From DASRSE01 sp035656655 (GTDB lineage: Bacteria; Planctomycetota; Planctomycetia; Pirellulales; DASRSE01), in the NCBI GenBank assembly GCA_035656655.1, contig DASRSE010000327.1:1-9003 (forward strand): a DNA stretch of 9,003 bases, in the 5' to 3' direction. Shown here piece by piece: positions 1 through 5,356 of this stretch. The number at the start of each line of letters is the position of its first letter. Positions within the stretch are counted from its first letter, which is position 1. The position numbers and the translations under genes are program-made. Under the pieces are notes generated by a model. That model was not told the DNA's origin. It made no database searches and was given only the letters and a program-made list of their open reading frames with translations.

Positions 1-480
1 CGCTTCGGCCGGCCGGACGACGACCCGGTTCGCTCGCACGTCGATCACTTGCACCCACTCCCCTTTGTCAATGGCCATCCCTTCGCTGACGGCATCGATG
101 ATGCGGCCATCGATTTCGATCGAACCGCTGAGCAGCATCACGCTCTTAGCCTTGCCGACCTTGCCAAGCAAGTCTTTCAGGTTGCTTTCGGGCTTCACCT
201 GAGCTTCCGAGGGGATGCTGAGCATGATCCGCTTGCCCATTGGCGTATGCGGCCAGAATTTGAACCCGAGAATCAGCACCGAGGGCAAGGCGACGGCCGT
301 GGCGATCACAAAGGAAAAGCCGGTGCGGACCCCACCCATAGAAAACGCCATGATGATCGACCCCATCATGGCCGCGAGGGAGAGAAAACCGAGAATCCCT
401 CCGGACGGAACAAACATTTCCACGAGGGCGAGCACTAGCCCCAGCAACAGCAGCAGCGACGCCCAAATGGTCGGGTCCAT
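1..480 (-). CDS. Short NfeD-like membrane protein (3' end beyond window)
   Basis: The minus strand is open from an ATG at 478-480 to the left edge, giving 160 residues without a stop. Three hydrophobic segments are visible at about residues 5-22, 27-46 and 51-73, containing the NfeD-like stretch LVEMFVPSGGILGFLS. A soluble region follows, and from about residue 95 there is a small beta-rich OB-fold-like domain with the pattern SGSIEIDGRIIDAVSEG and then VQVIDVRANRVVV, which is the NfeD C-terminal signature. There is no protease domain, so this is the short NfeD class. Family knowledge: short NfeD proteins pair with stomatin/flotillin (slipin) proteins in the membrane, and the OB domain is thought to mediate the interaction. 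It follows the long nfeD by 244 bp on the same strand, so the two may be co-transcribed. No clear Shine-Dalgarno precedes the ATG. A slipin or FloA-type gene just left of the window is my expectation, not something seen. Confidence 0.85.
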   Translation of the reverse strand, partial: MDPTIWASLLLLLGLVLALVEMFVPSGGILGFLSLAAMMGSIIMAFSMGGVRTGFSFVIATAVALPSVLILGFKFWPHTPMGKRIMLSIPSEAQVKPESNLKDLLGKVGKAKSVMLLSGSIEIDGRIIDAVSEGMAIDKGEWVQVIDVRANRVVVRPAEA

Positions 481-578
481 GGCAAACAACCAAAAACCGG
501 AAACGAACGACGACCCCCGCCGTCTCATCCTAGGATAATCGCTTTTTGTCTGCGTGGGAACGGCCCCCGCGGCTCGTC

Positions 579-594
579 CGGCGGCTGTCCGCCG
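579..594. repeat. GC-rich hairpin between the two NfeD genes
   Basis: A perfect 6-bp stem (CGGCGG/CCGCCG) closes a 4-nt loop (CTGT). It lies in the 244-bp gap downstream of the long nfeD and upstream of the short one. No T-run follows on either strand, so it is not a classical intrinsic terminator. It could be an mRNA-stabilising or attenuating element, or just GC-rich chance structure. Confidence 0.3.
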
Positions 595-617
595 CAGCCA
601 TTTGTCCGCGCCGCGCC

Positions 618-643
618 GTGGTGCCCCGAGCGCGGGGCCACCG
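618..643. repeat. GC-rich bulged hairpin after the long nfeD
   Basis: The arm GGTGCCCCG (620-628) pairs with CGGGGCCACC (633-642) around the loop AGCG, with a single bulged base at 639. It lies about 85 bp past the stop codon of the long nfeD. No T-tract follows on either strand. It may shape the 3' end or stability of the long nfeD transcript, or be a dispersed intergenic hairpin; one copy in one window cannot decide. Confidence 0.35.
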
Positions 644-724
644 TCCTGGCGAGGAATCGGGCCGTTTATCTCCAGGTTTGCCGCGGCCCCGCCAGCCTGG
701 GCGAGTCCGAATTGCCTCAGCGTC

Positions 725-3010
725 TCATTCCGCGCGGCGGACAATCACCCGATTCCCTTGTACGTCGGCGACCACGATTTCGACATCTCGATCGATAAAA
801 TCGCCCAGCGAAATCACATCCACCAATTCGCCATTGAGGTGGGCCTTGCCCGAGGGGGCCAGCGGCGTGGCCGTGCGTCCTTTCTGGTTTGCGAAGCGGC
901 GATAGTCGACCAGCGCCTCGCGTTCGGCGGTTTGGGCAATTTCTTGATTCGTGGGCGGGGCCAACAGCATTCGGTTGAAGCCCGGCGCGCGCGGCAAGAA
1001 CCGGCGCGTGATAAATCCGATTCCGATCATGCCGGCTCCCGCCGCTGCCAGCGAAAGCAGCGTGTCGCGGAATTGTTCGATCTGATATTCATTGCGCGGA
1101 ATCACAAACGTTTGACTGGCCAAGATGAGCGAAGTCAGGATCATCAATCCGCCGCCCAGGCCAAAAATGGCAGCGCCCGGAATAATGAACAACTCGATCA
1201 GCAAGCAGACCACTCCCGAGGCGAACAACATGACCTCGAGCCAGCCGGCCGTGCCGTTGAGGTGTTGTCCCCAGAAGTAAATCAGAAAACAGATAAAGGC
1301 GATGAATCCGCCCAGGCCGATGCCCGGCGAGTGCAGCTCCAAGAAGAACGCGCAGCCTCCGACCATGAGAAGCAGCCATGCCAACCGCGGCGAAGCCAAG
1401 GCGCGGAGCAGCGTGATCGCCCAGCCGGGCTCGACCGCCGGCGGATCGTAGTCCAACCCGAACAGTTTTTGGACGTCGTGATAATTGGCGACCTGCTCGG
1501 CGATGCCGAGTTGGCTGGCGCGTTCGGAATTGAGCCGGAGCAACACGCCCGGTCGCGTGATTTCCTCGGCTTGGACATAGCCTGCGCCGCCCCCTTCTTG
1601 CTCCTTCAGCTCTTCGGGCGAGAAGTAATAGTCGCGGCCCTTGTAGGTGTAATGGAAGACGCGATATTCCGGATCGACCATCGCGGCGCCGAGCGACCAA
1701 GAGCGATTTTTTGCTTTGGCCACTTCTTGATACACGGCGCCAAGGATTCGCGATTGGTCCTTGCTTAACGCGGTATTGCCGGCGCCGCCGATCGTCGTGC
1801 CGTTTTTCATGACGATATGATCGCAGGCCATCGCGATCATGGCCGCTTCGCTGCACGCCTGATTGGAGATAAAGGCGACCGTTTCGACTTTGCCCGGGTC
1901 GAGTCCGGCCAGATAGTTCGCCAAGGTCGGCACGTTTTCCGGCGAGCCCCCGGCCGTGTCGAGTACGATCAGGATAAAGTTCGCGTTGTTGGTGTCGATT
2001 TGATCGTGCAGCGAAATCATGATCTTCTCGATCGACTTCGCGTTGATCGGCTCGGTGATATCGATCCGTTTGGCGATCCACGCGCCGGAGGGGCGCTCGC
2101 GCACGGCATCGGGCGGAAGATTCAGCGCGGCGGCGAGCGCGGCCCGATCTTTTGCCAAATACAAGTAGCTGGCAAACCCCAGCCCGGTCGGCGAAGCCTC
2201 TTGCCCAGAGAACAAGCCAGGCCGGCGAAGTTCGGTTTTGGAGAGGATTTGCTCCTTCTTCTCTTCGTTCTTGAGTTCATCTTCCAGGACGAACTTGGTG
2301 CCGCCGCCATTCACGCCGCCGATCACAATTTTGTAAACGGTCAGGTTCTTATCGAGCATGCCCAGCGCCACCGCCGGCGGAATCGTGTTGTGCCGCGCGG
2401 CGATTTCGCTGTAGCCGCTGCGGATTTCCGGGCCGATCGATTCTTCATCAATGCCGGCGTCGCCGATCTCCGCGTCGGGCGCCATCACGAGCGATTGGCA
2501 AGCCAGCGCGAGCAGCACGCCGTGACCTTTGATCGTGTGCGGGATGTAAGCGACCGTGCGAATCCCATCGAGTTCGCGGCTCGAAAGAAACCGAGCGAGG
2601 TCGCGCGCTTTGCCATAGTCGGTGCCGCGGCCAAACTCGCTTTGGCCGGGCGATAATTCAAGGATCAAGATCGGACGGGGGTCCGCTCGATTGCCGGCCG
2701 GCTGCGCCGGCGCTTCGTCCTGCTTCTTCAGAAAGCGATTCACCTCGTCGCGAATCTTGGTGTCCGCGTTGCCGGTCAGCGGCAGCGGAACCTTAATCAA
2801 CATGCCCCGGTTCAAGGGAACGTTCGCATTATTCGCCGCGGCCGGGTTGGCCGGCGGGGCTTTCTCGGCCGGCTTGTCGTCGGCGGCAGAGCACGGCGCG
2901 GCAAGCGCGCCCAAGCTGCACAGCGCCAAGAGCCCGCACAAATGGCGGAACAGATGCGCAGCAATCGAGAGCCGCGCGAAAGGGCGGATTGGTTTTGGCC
3001 CACGGTTCAT
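725..3010 (-). CDS. nfeD: Long NfeD: tandem ClpP-class domains plus NfeD membrane/OB domain
   Basis: This is a 761-residue membrane-bound serine-protease-type NfeD. A basic N-terminus and hydrophobic core (about 22-38) followed by an alanine-rich stretch form a signal peptide or anchor. A first ClpP/crotonase-like domain spans about 110-235 (LACQSLVMAPDAEIGDAG). A second spans about 315-515, with ACSEAAMIAMACD followed by VMKNGTTIGGAG. By comparison with the archaeal stomatin-operon protease PH1510, S387 is the likely nucleophile and K417 the likely general base. The first domain has G162 at the nucleophile position and looks inactive. Four or five membrane segments lie at about 541-558, 562-580, 590-610, 614-632 and 650-668. 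A C-terminal NfeD OB-fold domain covers about 705-761. The reading frame has a TAA two codons upstream of the ATG, which fixes this start; no Shine-Dalgarno is visible. The role is probably regulated membrane proteolysis with a stomatin/flotillin partner; substrates are unknown. Confidence 0.92.
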   Translation of the reverse strand: MNRGPKPIRPFARLSIAAHLFRHLCGLLALCSLGALAAPCSAADDKPAEKAPPANPAAANNANVPLNRGMLIKVPLPLTGNADTKIRDEVNRFLKKQDEAPAQPAGNRADPRPILILELSPGQSEFGRGTDYGKARDLARFLSSRELDGIRTVAYIPHTIKGHGVLLALACQSLVMAPDAEIGDAGIDEESIGPEIRSGYSEIAARHNTIPPAVALGMLDKNLTVYKIVIGGVNGGGTKFVLEDELKNEEKKEQILSKTELRRPGLFSGQEASPTGLGFASYLYLAKDRAALAAALNLPPDAVRERPSGAWIAKRIDITEPINAKSIEKIMISLHDQIDTNNANFILIVLDTAGGSPENVPTLANYLAGLDPGKVETVAFISNQACSEAAMIAMACDHIVMKNGTTIGGAGNTALSKDQSRILGAVYQEVAKAKNRSWSLGAAMVDPEYRVFHYTYKGRDYYFSPEELKEQEGGGAGYVQAEEITRPGVLLRLNSERASQLGIAEQVANYHDVQKLFGLDYDPPAVEPGWAITLLRALASPRLAWLLLMVGGCAFFLELHSPGIGLGGFIAFICFLIYFWGQHLNGTAGWLEVMLFASGVVCLLIELFIIPGAAIFGLGGGLMILTSLILASQTFVIPRNEYQIEQFRDTLLSLAAAGAGMIGIGFITRRFLPRAPGFNRMLLAPPTNQEIAQTAEREALVDYRRFANQKGRTATPLAPSGKAHLNGELVDVISLGDFIDRDVEIVVADVQGNRVIVRRAE

Positions 3011-3073
3011 GATTTAGAGCGCGCCGATGCTCGTAAGGTGTTATCAGCCTTATGGTTGCTAGTGGCTGACTTG

Positions 3074-3101
3074 ATTATATGCGGACCCTTCGGCGAGTCA
3101 A
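3074..3101 (-). promoter_or_regulatory. Sigma70-type promoter of the long nfeD
   Basis: On the minus strand, TTGACT (complement of 3096-3101) and a perfect TATAAT (complement of 3074-3079) are separated by 16 bp. This is the best housekeeping promoter in the window. Transcription would start near 3067 and give a leader of about 55-60 nt before the nfeD ATG. It lies on the chromosomal side of the tRNA fragment at 3256-3309, so the insertion leaves it intact. Confidence 0.7.
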
Positions 3102-3255
3102 ATTGTTTGCTGCAAAACCGAATCGGCACAAGGGCTTACGACAAAGAAGGCGGACATTTCCTCGCCCCTCCGCCGGATTTTTGGGGCCATTGCAGCGCCC
3201 AAGGGGCTTGTCAAACCCGACGCCTGCTAACCAAAGAAGAGTCCGCCACGCGACA

Positions 3256-3309
3256 AGTACGCCCGGAGGGATTCGAACCCCCAACCCTCGGTTCCGAAGA
3301 CCGATGCGC
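3256..3309 (-). pseudogene. Truncated tRNA-Arg 3' fragment (distal att copy)
   Basis: The fragment is identical over 54 bp to 5281-5334. It contains the 3' strand of the D stem, the anticodon arm with TCG, the variable loop, the T arm, the 3' acceptor strand and the discriminator A, but lacks the first 22 nt of the tRNA. The adjoining bases (3310 onward) bear no resemblance to the tRNA 5' half, so no functional tRNA can fold. It is best read as the original chromosomal 3' end, displaced when the element integrated. Confidence 0.85.
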
Positions 3310-3313
3310 GCCC

Positions 3314-3347
3314 GACGCAACTATAGACGACGCCAACCGGTTGCGTC
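3314..3347. repeat. Inverted repeat just inside the left element junction
   Basis: GACGCAAC (3314-3321) and its perfect complement GTTGCGTC (3340-3347) flank 18 nt. Nested in the right arm is a perfect 10-bp palindrome, CAACCGGTTG (3334-3343). The structure begins 5 bp inside the 54-bp att repeat. Its position suggests a recombination accessory site or a protein-binding site; no T-tract supports a terminator reading. The symmetry is seen directly and the role is inferred. Confidence 0.45.
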
Positions 3348-3519
3348 AAAACTGAGGTGCCACCAGGGTGCCATCATCGCGGAACGCCGTAGCGGGCCTC
3401 GATCTTGCGCCCGAATTTAGCACGCGTCGGCAAGCGGTTAAATCGTTCATCTTTGCACTTTCTAATGCCGTCGGAGTTGCGGGGCTGGCCGGTATCTAAA
3501 AGTCCTGGGCTATTGCATG

Positions 3520-4344
3520 TCACCATCCACCGTAAGAGTTGAAGGAAGCTTTCTTACATTGGTCCTTTAATGGGCACAAGAAACATTCGCCCGTTCCCGG
3601 GGCATCGTCTTTTTCTAGGATCGACTGCATTCGTTGGTAACTGCGTGCGAGCTTCTGTTCCGCGACCCTCCATTCCTTTGATGTGCATTTAATTTCAGTC
3701 CTTTGAAAGGCGGGCTTTCGGATTCGATCAAGATTATTCACCCAGCGATATTGGTCAAAGAACGCCGTGCACGACAGTGACTGAAACCGGCGACGGACGA
3801 ACTCGCGGTAAATTGCGATTTGTAATTCGTCTGGCTCGTAGAATCTGTTACCAGTCTTATGATCCACCACTACATAGTGCTTGCCCTTTCGCAAGATCAG
3901 ATCAACCACACCAATACACGGCGGTTGCCCATCGCTCAGCGATAGTACGAACGGTTCCTCGACTGCTACAACTTCCCATTCGTCATGTGCATTCTGTAAG
4001 GCGAGCGTGATGGCGTTTTTCAAGTGATGTCCGTCGAGCCTATCGTGGCGGTCAATTAAGGCATGAAGTGATTCGATAGTGACGGAACGTTTGCGGAAAA
4101 GTCCGCGATAGTATTTTGCCGCTGCAGCGTGAAAGATAGTGCCCTTTGTGAAGTAGTCCGGCTGGGGCCGAGGCCTGATGCGCTTTACACATTCCAGGTA
4201 ATAGCGGTAAGGACAGAACTCCAAAGCGCTGATTTGTGTGTACGCTATGTATCGTGCGCCTCGTCGGTCAAGGTCGCGAACGAAACCGGCGATACTGCCG
4301 TTCCAACCATCTAGATGAGACGAGATCGCCTTATATCCTTGCAT
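3520..4344 (-). CDS. PD-(D/E)XK nuclease, Cas4/AddB-like with 4Fe-4S cysteines
   Basis: This is a 274-residue protein of the RecB/Cas4-like PD-(D/E)XK superfamily (PDDEXK_1 type). In order: ISALEFCPYRYYLEC (39-52) with C44 as first cluster cysteine; GTIFH with H72; EE at 129-130; the catalytic core GVVDLI (D148) and VVVDHKTG (D161, K163); ELQIAIY (Q175, Y179), the motif IV Q-x3-Y; and a C-terminal ECFLCPLKDQC giving C254, C257 and C263. The C-x2-C-x5-C spacing plus an N-terminal cysteine is the 4Fe-4S arrangement of Cas4 and AddB. All expected catalytic residues are present, so it should be an active metal-dependent DNA nuclease. The ATG has a strong GGAGGA 3 nt upstream. It lies 19 bp after the small gene in the same direction, surely one operon. 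There is no CRISPR array and no cas1/cas2, helicase or AddA nearby, so neither CRISPR adaptation nor AddAB repair is supported. Its role within the element is unknown. Confidence 0.85.
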   Translation of the reverse strand: MQGYKAISSHLDGWNGSIAGFVRDLDRRGARYIAYTQISALEFCPYRYYLECVKRIRPRPQPDYFTKGTIFHAAAAKYYRGLFRKRSVTIESLHALIDRHDRLDGHHLKNAITLALQNAHDEWEVVAVEEPFVLSLSDGQPPCIGVVDLILRKGKHYVVVDHKTGNRFYEPDELQIAIYREFVRRRFQSLSCTAFFDQYRWVNNLDRIRKPAFQRTEIKCTSKEWRVAEQKLARSYQRMQSILEKDDAPGTGECFLCPLKDQCKKASFNSYGGW

Positions 4345-4347
4345 GCG

Positions 4348-4353
4348 TCCTCC
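4348..4353 (-). promoter_or_regulatory. Strong ribosome binding site of the nuclease gene
   Basis: GGAGGA on the minus strand lies 3 nt before the ATG at 4344. The spacing is short, but the match to anti-SD is the best in the window, and no later ATG exists before the conserved EFCPYRYY motif. A canonical SD contrasts with the chromosomal genes here, which have none. Confidence 0.6.
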
Positions 4354-4363
4354 GGCATCAGAG

Positions 4364-4693
4364 TTAAATCGTCCTCACGACTATCGAACTGATTCGCTTT
4401 CGCTGCCAGCGAAGCAGGTACGACACAAAATGCCCGACAAGCTCGTTGGGATGGTGCCCCTTTCTTGTGACCGCCCGCCCAATCAGCGTTTTGGCGTCTG
4501 CATCCCATTCGATGTTCAAACTGCCATAGCAATCTGTGCGCTCGATTTTCGCCCACCCCTTGACTCGGCCTTTTTTGTGTTCAAGGATGACGTTCCAATA
4601 ACCGTCGAACTCGTAAGTTTTGAAATCCCTAACTACGTATTCGCGGAGAGATTGTTGATTTGGTTTAGCCAGTACGTAAATGACTGTCTGCAT
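4364..4693 (-). CDS. Orphan 109-aa protein, operon partner of the nuclease
   Basis: I do not recognise this protein. From the ATG at 4693 it has 109 residues and begins MQTVIYVLAKPNQQSL. The middle has alternating hydrophobic/charged strands (GYWNVILEHKKGRVKGWAKI; SLNIEWDADAKTLIGRAV), suggesting a small beta-sheet-rich fold. The end is strongly basic (LLRWQRKRISSIVV), possibly for nucleic-acid or partner contact. There is no signal peptide, membrane segment or cysteine cluster. A GTG at 4708 is in frame and would add five residues, but it has no Shine-Dalgarno, whereas the ATG has GGAG 9 nt upstream; I choose the ATG. It ends 19 bp before the nuclease ATG, so the two are translated from one transcript. 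Promoter-like and repeat sequences lie upstream at 4763-4798. It could be a regulator, inhibitor or DNA-binding accessory of the nuclease, but nothing in the sequence proves any of these. Confidence 0.7.
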   Translation of the reverse strand: MQTVIYVLAKPNQQSLREYVVRDFKTYEFDGYWNVILEHKKGRVKGWAKIERTDCYGSLNIEWDADAKTLIGRAVTRKGHHPNELVGHFVSYLLRWQRKRISSIVVRTI

Positions 4694-4702
4694 GCAAGGT
4701 GT

Positions 4703-4706
4703 CTCC
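4703..4706 (-). promoter_or_regulatory. Ribosome binding site that decides the orphan gene's start
   Basis: GGAG on the minus strand sits 9 nt before the ATG at 4693. It overlaps the alternative GTG start at 4708, which itself has no Shine-Dalgarno, so translation most likely starts at the ATG. Confidence 0.5.
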
Positions 4707-4762
4707 ACTAAGTTGTACCGCTTGAATAGATCTCGCCAACTGAGCCGATTTCATTACATATT

Positions 4763-4790
4763 TACGTAGAAATACAAATCTATGTAGAAA
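4763..4790. repeat. Paired 10-bp direct repeats upstream of the cargo operon
   Basis: TACGTAGAAA (4763-4772) and TATGTAGAAA (4781-4790) differ at one base and are 18 bp apart start to start, close to two helical turns. TACGTAG and CTATGTA also form an imperfect inverted repeat around AAATACAAAT. They overlap the best promoter candidate of the two-gene operon. An operator for a regulator, or arm-type sites for a recombinase, would look like this. Confidence 0.4.
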
Positions 4791-4798
4791 GTGGTCAA
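4769..4798 (-). promoter_or_regulatory. Candidate promoter of the orphan-nuclease operon
   Basis: On the minus strand, TTGACC (complement of 4793-4798) is followed after 18 bp by TATTTC (complement of 4769-4774). The -35 match is good and the -10 is weak. The position, about 75-105 bp before the operon start and in the most A+T-rich part of the element, is suitable. Other -10 registers in the same A+T-rich patch are possible. Confidence 0.35.
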
Positions 4799-4831
4799 GT
4801 GGTATTGGCTCTACATGGGACTCGCGGGTAG

Positions 4832-5280
4832 ATTCCAACTCATATTTCTGCTTGCATTAGTGTAATCAGAGCCGAATGCCCCAGCAAATGTGACCAGACG
4901 ATGGCGATTGAGTTGCTGCCGGCCCCGCCGTCGTCCGATTCCAAGCGGGACGAGGTCGTCGCCCTGCGTGCGACAGGCACGGACGGGAGGACGAGTGAAA
5001 TGAAGACGCCGCCGCGCCGCGACAAAAAGGTGCCGCCAGTGGTGCCGCCAGTGGTGCCGTCAGTGGTGCCGTCAGTGGTGCCGTCGAGTGCCGAAAACGG
5101 TGCCAAACGCCTCGTATCGCAGGCGAACCACGTCGCACCAACTTGCACCGAAAGCGTCGTGGCGGTCGTTGGCGGACGAACAAGAACGCGTCGCCCTAAA
5201 CCCGCCACGCGTGGCGAGTTGTGCGTCGTCTCGCGCCCCGTTGCTCTGCCTTGCACCGCGAAGGGAACGGCAGAAACTCT
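4832..5280 (+). pseudogene. Possible 3' relic of a tyrosine recombinase next to the tRNA
   Basis: A plus-strand frame is open from just after a TAG at 4829-4831 and reads into the antisense of the tRNA. It contains AIELLPAPPSSDSKRDEVV, then ALRATGTDGR, then a Val-Pro repeat (KVPPVVPPVVPSVVPSVVPS) followed by SAENGAKRL. From memory, planctomycete tyrosine recombinases often end in a short 'LPALP' helix, a Thr/Gly/Asp segment and a low-complexity Val/Pro/Ala tail, and their genes end at the tRNA att site in this orientation. None of the catalytic R-H-R-H-Y box is present here or in other frames upstream, so at most the C-terminal tail remains. The possible start at 4901 has no Shine-Dalgarno. 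The alternative is a chance open frame in GC-rich sequence. I could not test the homology. Confidence 0.35.
5029..5088. repeat. 12-bp tandem repeat, five units
   Basis: Five head-to-tail units are seen: GGTGCCGCCAGT twice, GGTGCCGTCAGT twice, and a diverging GGTGCCGTCGAG. The period is a multiple of three, so every frame gives a four-residue repeat; in the plus frame discussed for 4832-5280 it encodes Val-Pro-(Pro/Ser)-Val. Such short repeats grow and shrink by replication slippage, which fits a protein tail under little constraint. Confidence 0.85.
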
Positions 5281-5334
5281 AGTACGCCCGGAGGGATTCG
5301 AACCCCCAACCCTCGGTTCCGAAGACCGATGCGC
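5281..5334. repeat. Proximal att copy inside the intact tRNA-Arg
   Basis: This 54-bp segment is the partner of 3256-3309, perfectly identical and in the same orientation. It covers two bases past the tRNA 3' end and the 3' 52 nt of the tRNA, so integration regenerated a complete tRNA. Identity stops abruptly at both ends (T/A at 5280/3255, T/G at 5335/3310). Confidence 0.8.
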
Positions 5335-5356
5335 TATCCAATTGCGCCACGGACGC
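5283..5356 (-). tRNA. tRNA-Arg (anticodon UCG)
   Basis: This 74-nt tRNA gene folds as a full cloverleaf. The acceptor stem is GCGTCCG with CGGGCGT (G-U pairs at the first and fourth positions). The D stem is GCGC/GCGC around AATTGGATA. The anticodon stem TCGGT/ACCGA surrounds the loop CTTCGGA, giving anticodon TCG, which reads CGA and possibly other CGN arginine codons. The variable loop is GGGTT, and the T arm is GGGGG-TTCGAAT-CCCTC. The discriminator is A and the CCA end is not encoded, so CCA-adding enzyme is required. Its 3' 52 nt are duplicated at 3256-3309, marking it as the attachment site of the element. No convincing promoter is seen just upstream (5357-5410). Confidence 0.95.

Larger units (their letters stand above)
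3256..5334. mobile_element. About 2-kb integrated element at the tRNA-Arg gene
   Basis: The element is bounded by a perfect 54-bp direct repeat (3256-3309 and 5281-5334) consisting of the 3' 52 nt of tRNA-Arg plus two downstream bases. The intact tRNA is at the right end, and the displaced 3' fragment lies 2025 bp away in the direction the tRNA is transcribed. That is the expected geometry for tyrosine-recombinase integration into a tRNA 3' end. The sequence over its two genes is visibly more A+T-rich than the flanks. Contents from left to right are an inverted repeat just inside the left junction, a PD-(D/E)XK nuclease gene, an orphan small gene, a regulatory-looking A+T-rich patch, and a possible recombinase tail with Val-Pro repeats. 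No complete integrase, excisionase, replication or transfer gene is visible, so it is either a deletion derivative or moved by an enzyme encoded elsewhere. A simple tandem tRNA duplication is less likely because the second copy lacks its 5' part. Confidence 0.75.

Noticed and set aside
554..1768. 404-aa plus-strand open frame
   Set aside because: It lies antisense to the long nfeD, whose domains are clear; its composition is charged and low-complexity, as expected from antisense GC-rich codons. The same applies to 1817-2656.
2942..3420. Plus-strand open frames with the peptide RPEGFEPPTLGSEDRCA, apparently repeated at 4901-5650
   Set aside because: The peptide is the antisense translation of tRNA-Arg and its truncated copy, a well-known annotation artefact; the repeat is at the DNA level (att), not a protein domain.
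3520..5088. CRISPR-Cas locus (Cas4-like nuclease plus short repeats)
   Set aside because: There are no cas1, cas2 or effector genes; the 12-bp units are contiguous without spacers and far too short for CRISPR repeats.
4840..5256. 138-aa minus-strand open frame with a GTTD/GTTG repeat
   Set aside because: The repeat is forced by the 12-bp DNA repeat; there is no recognisable domain and no good start, and the plus-strand reading gives a more plausible recombinase-tail pattern.
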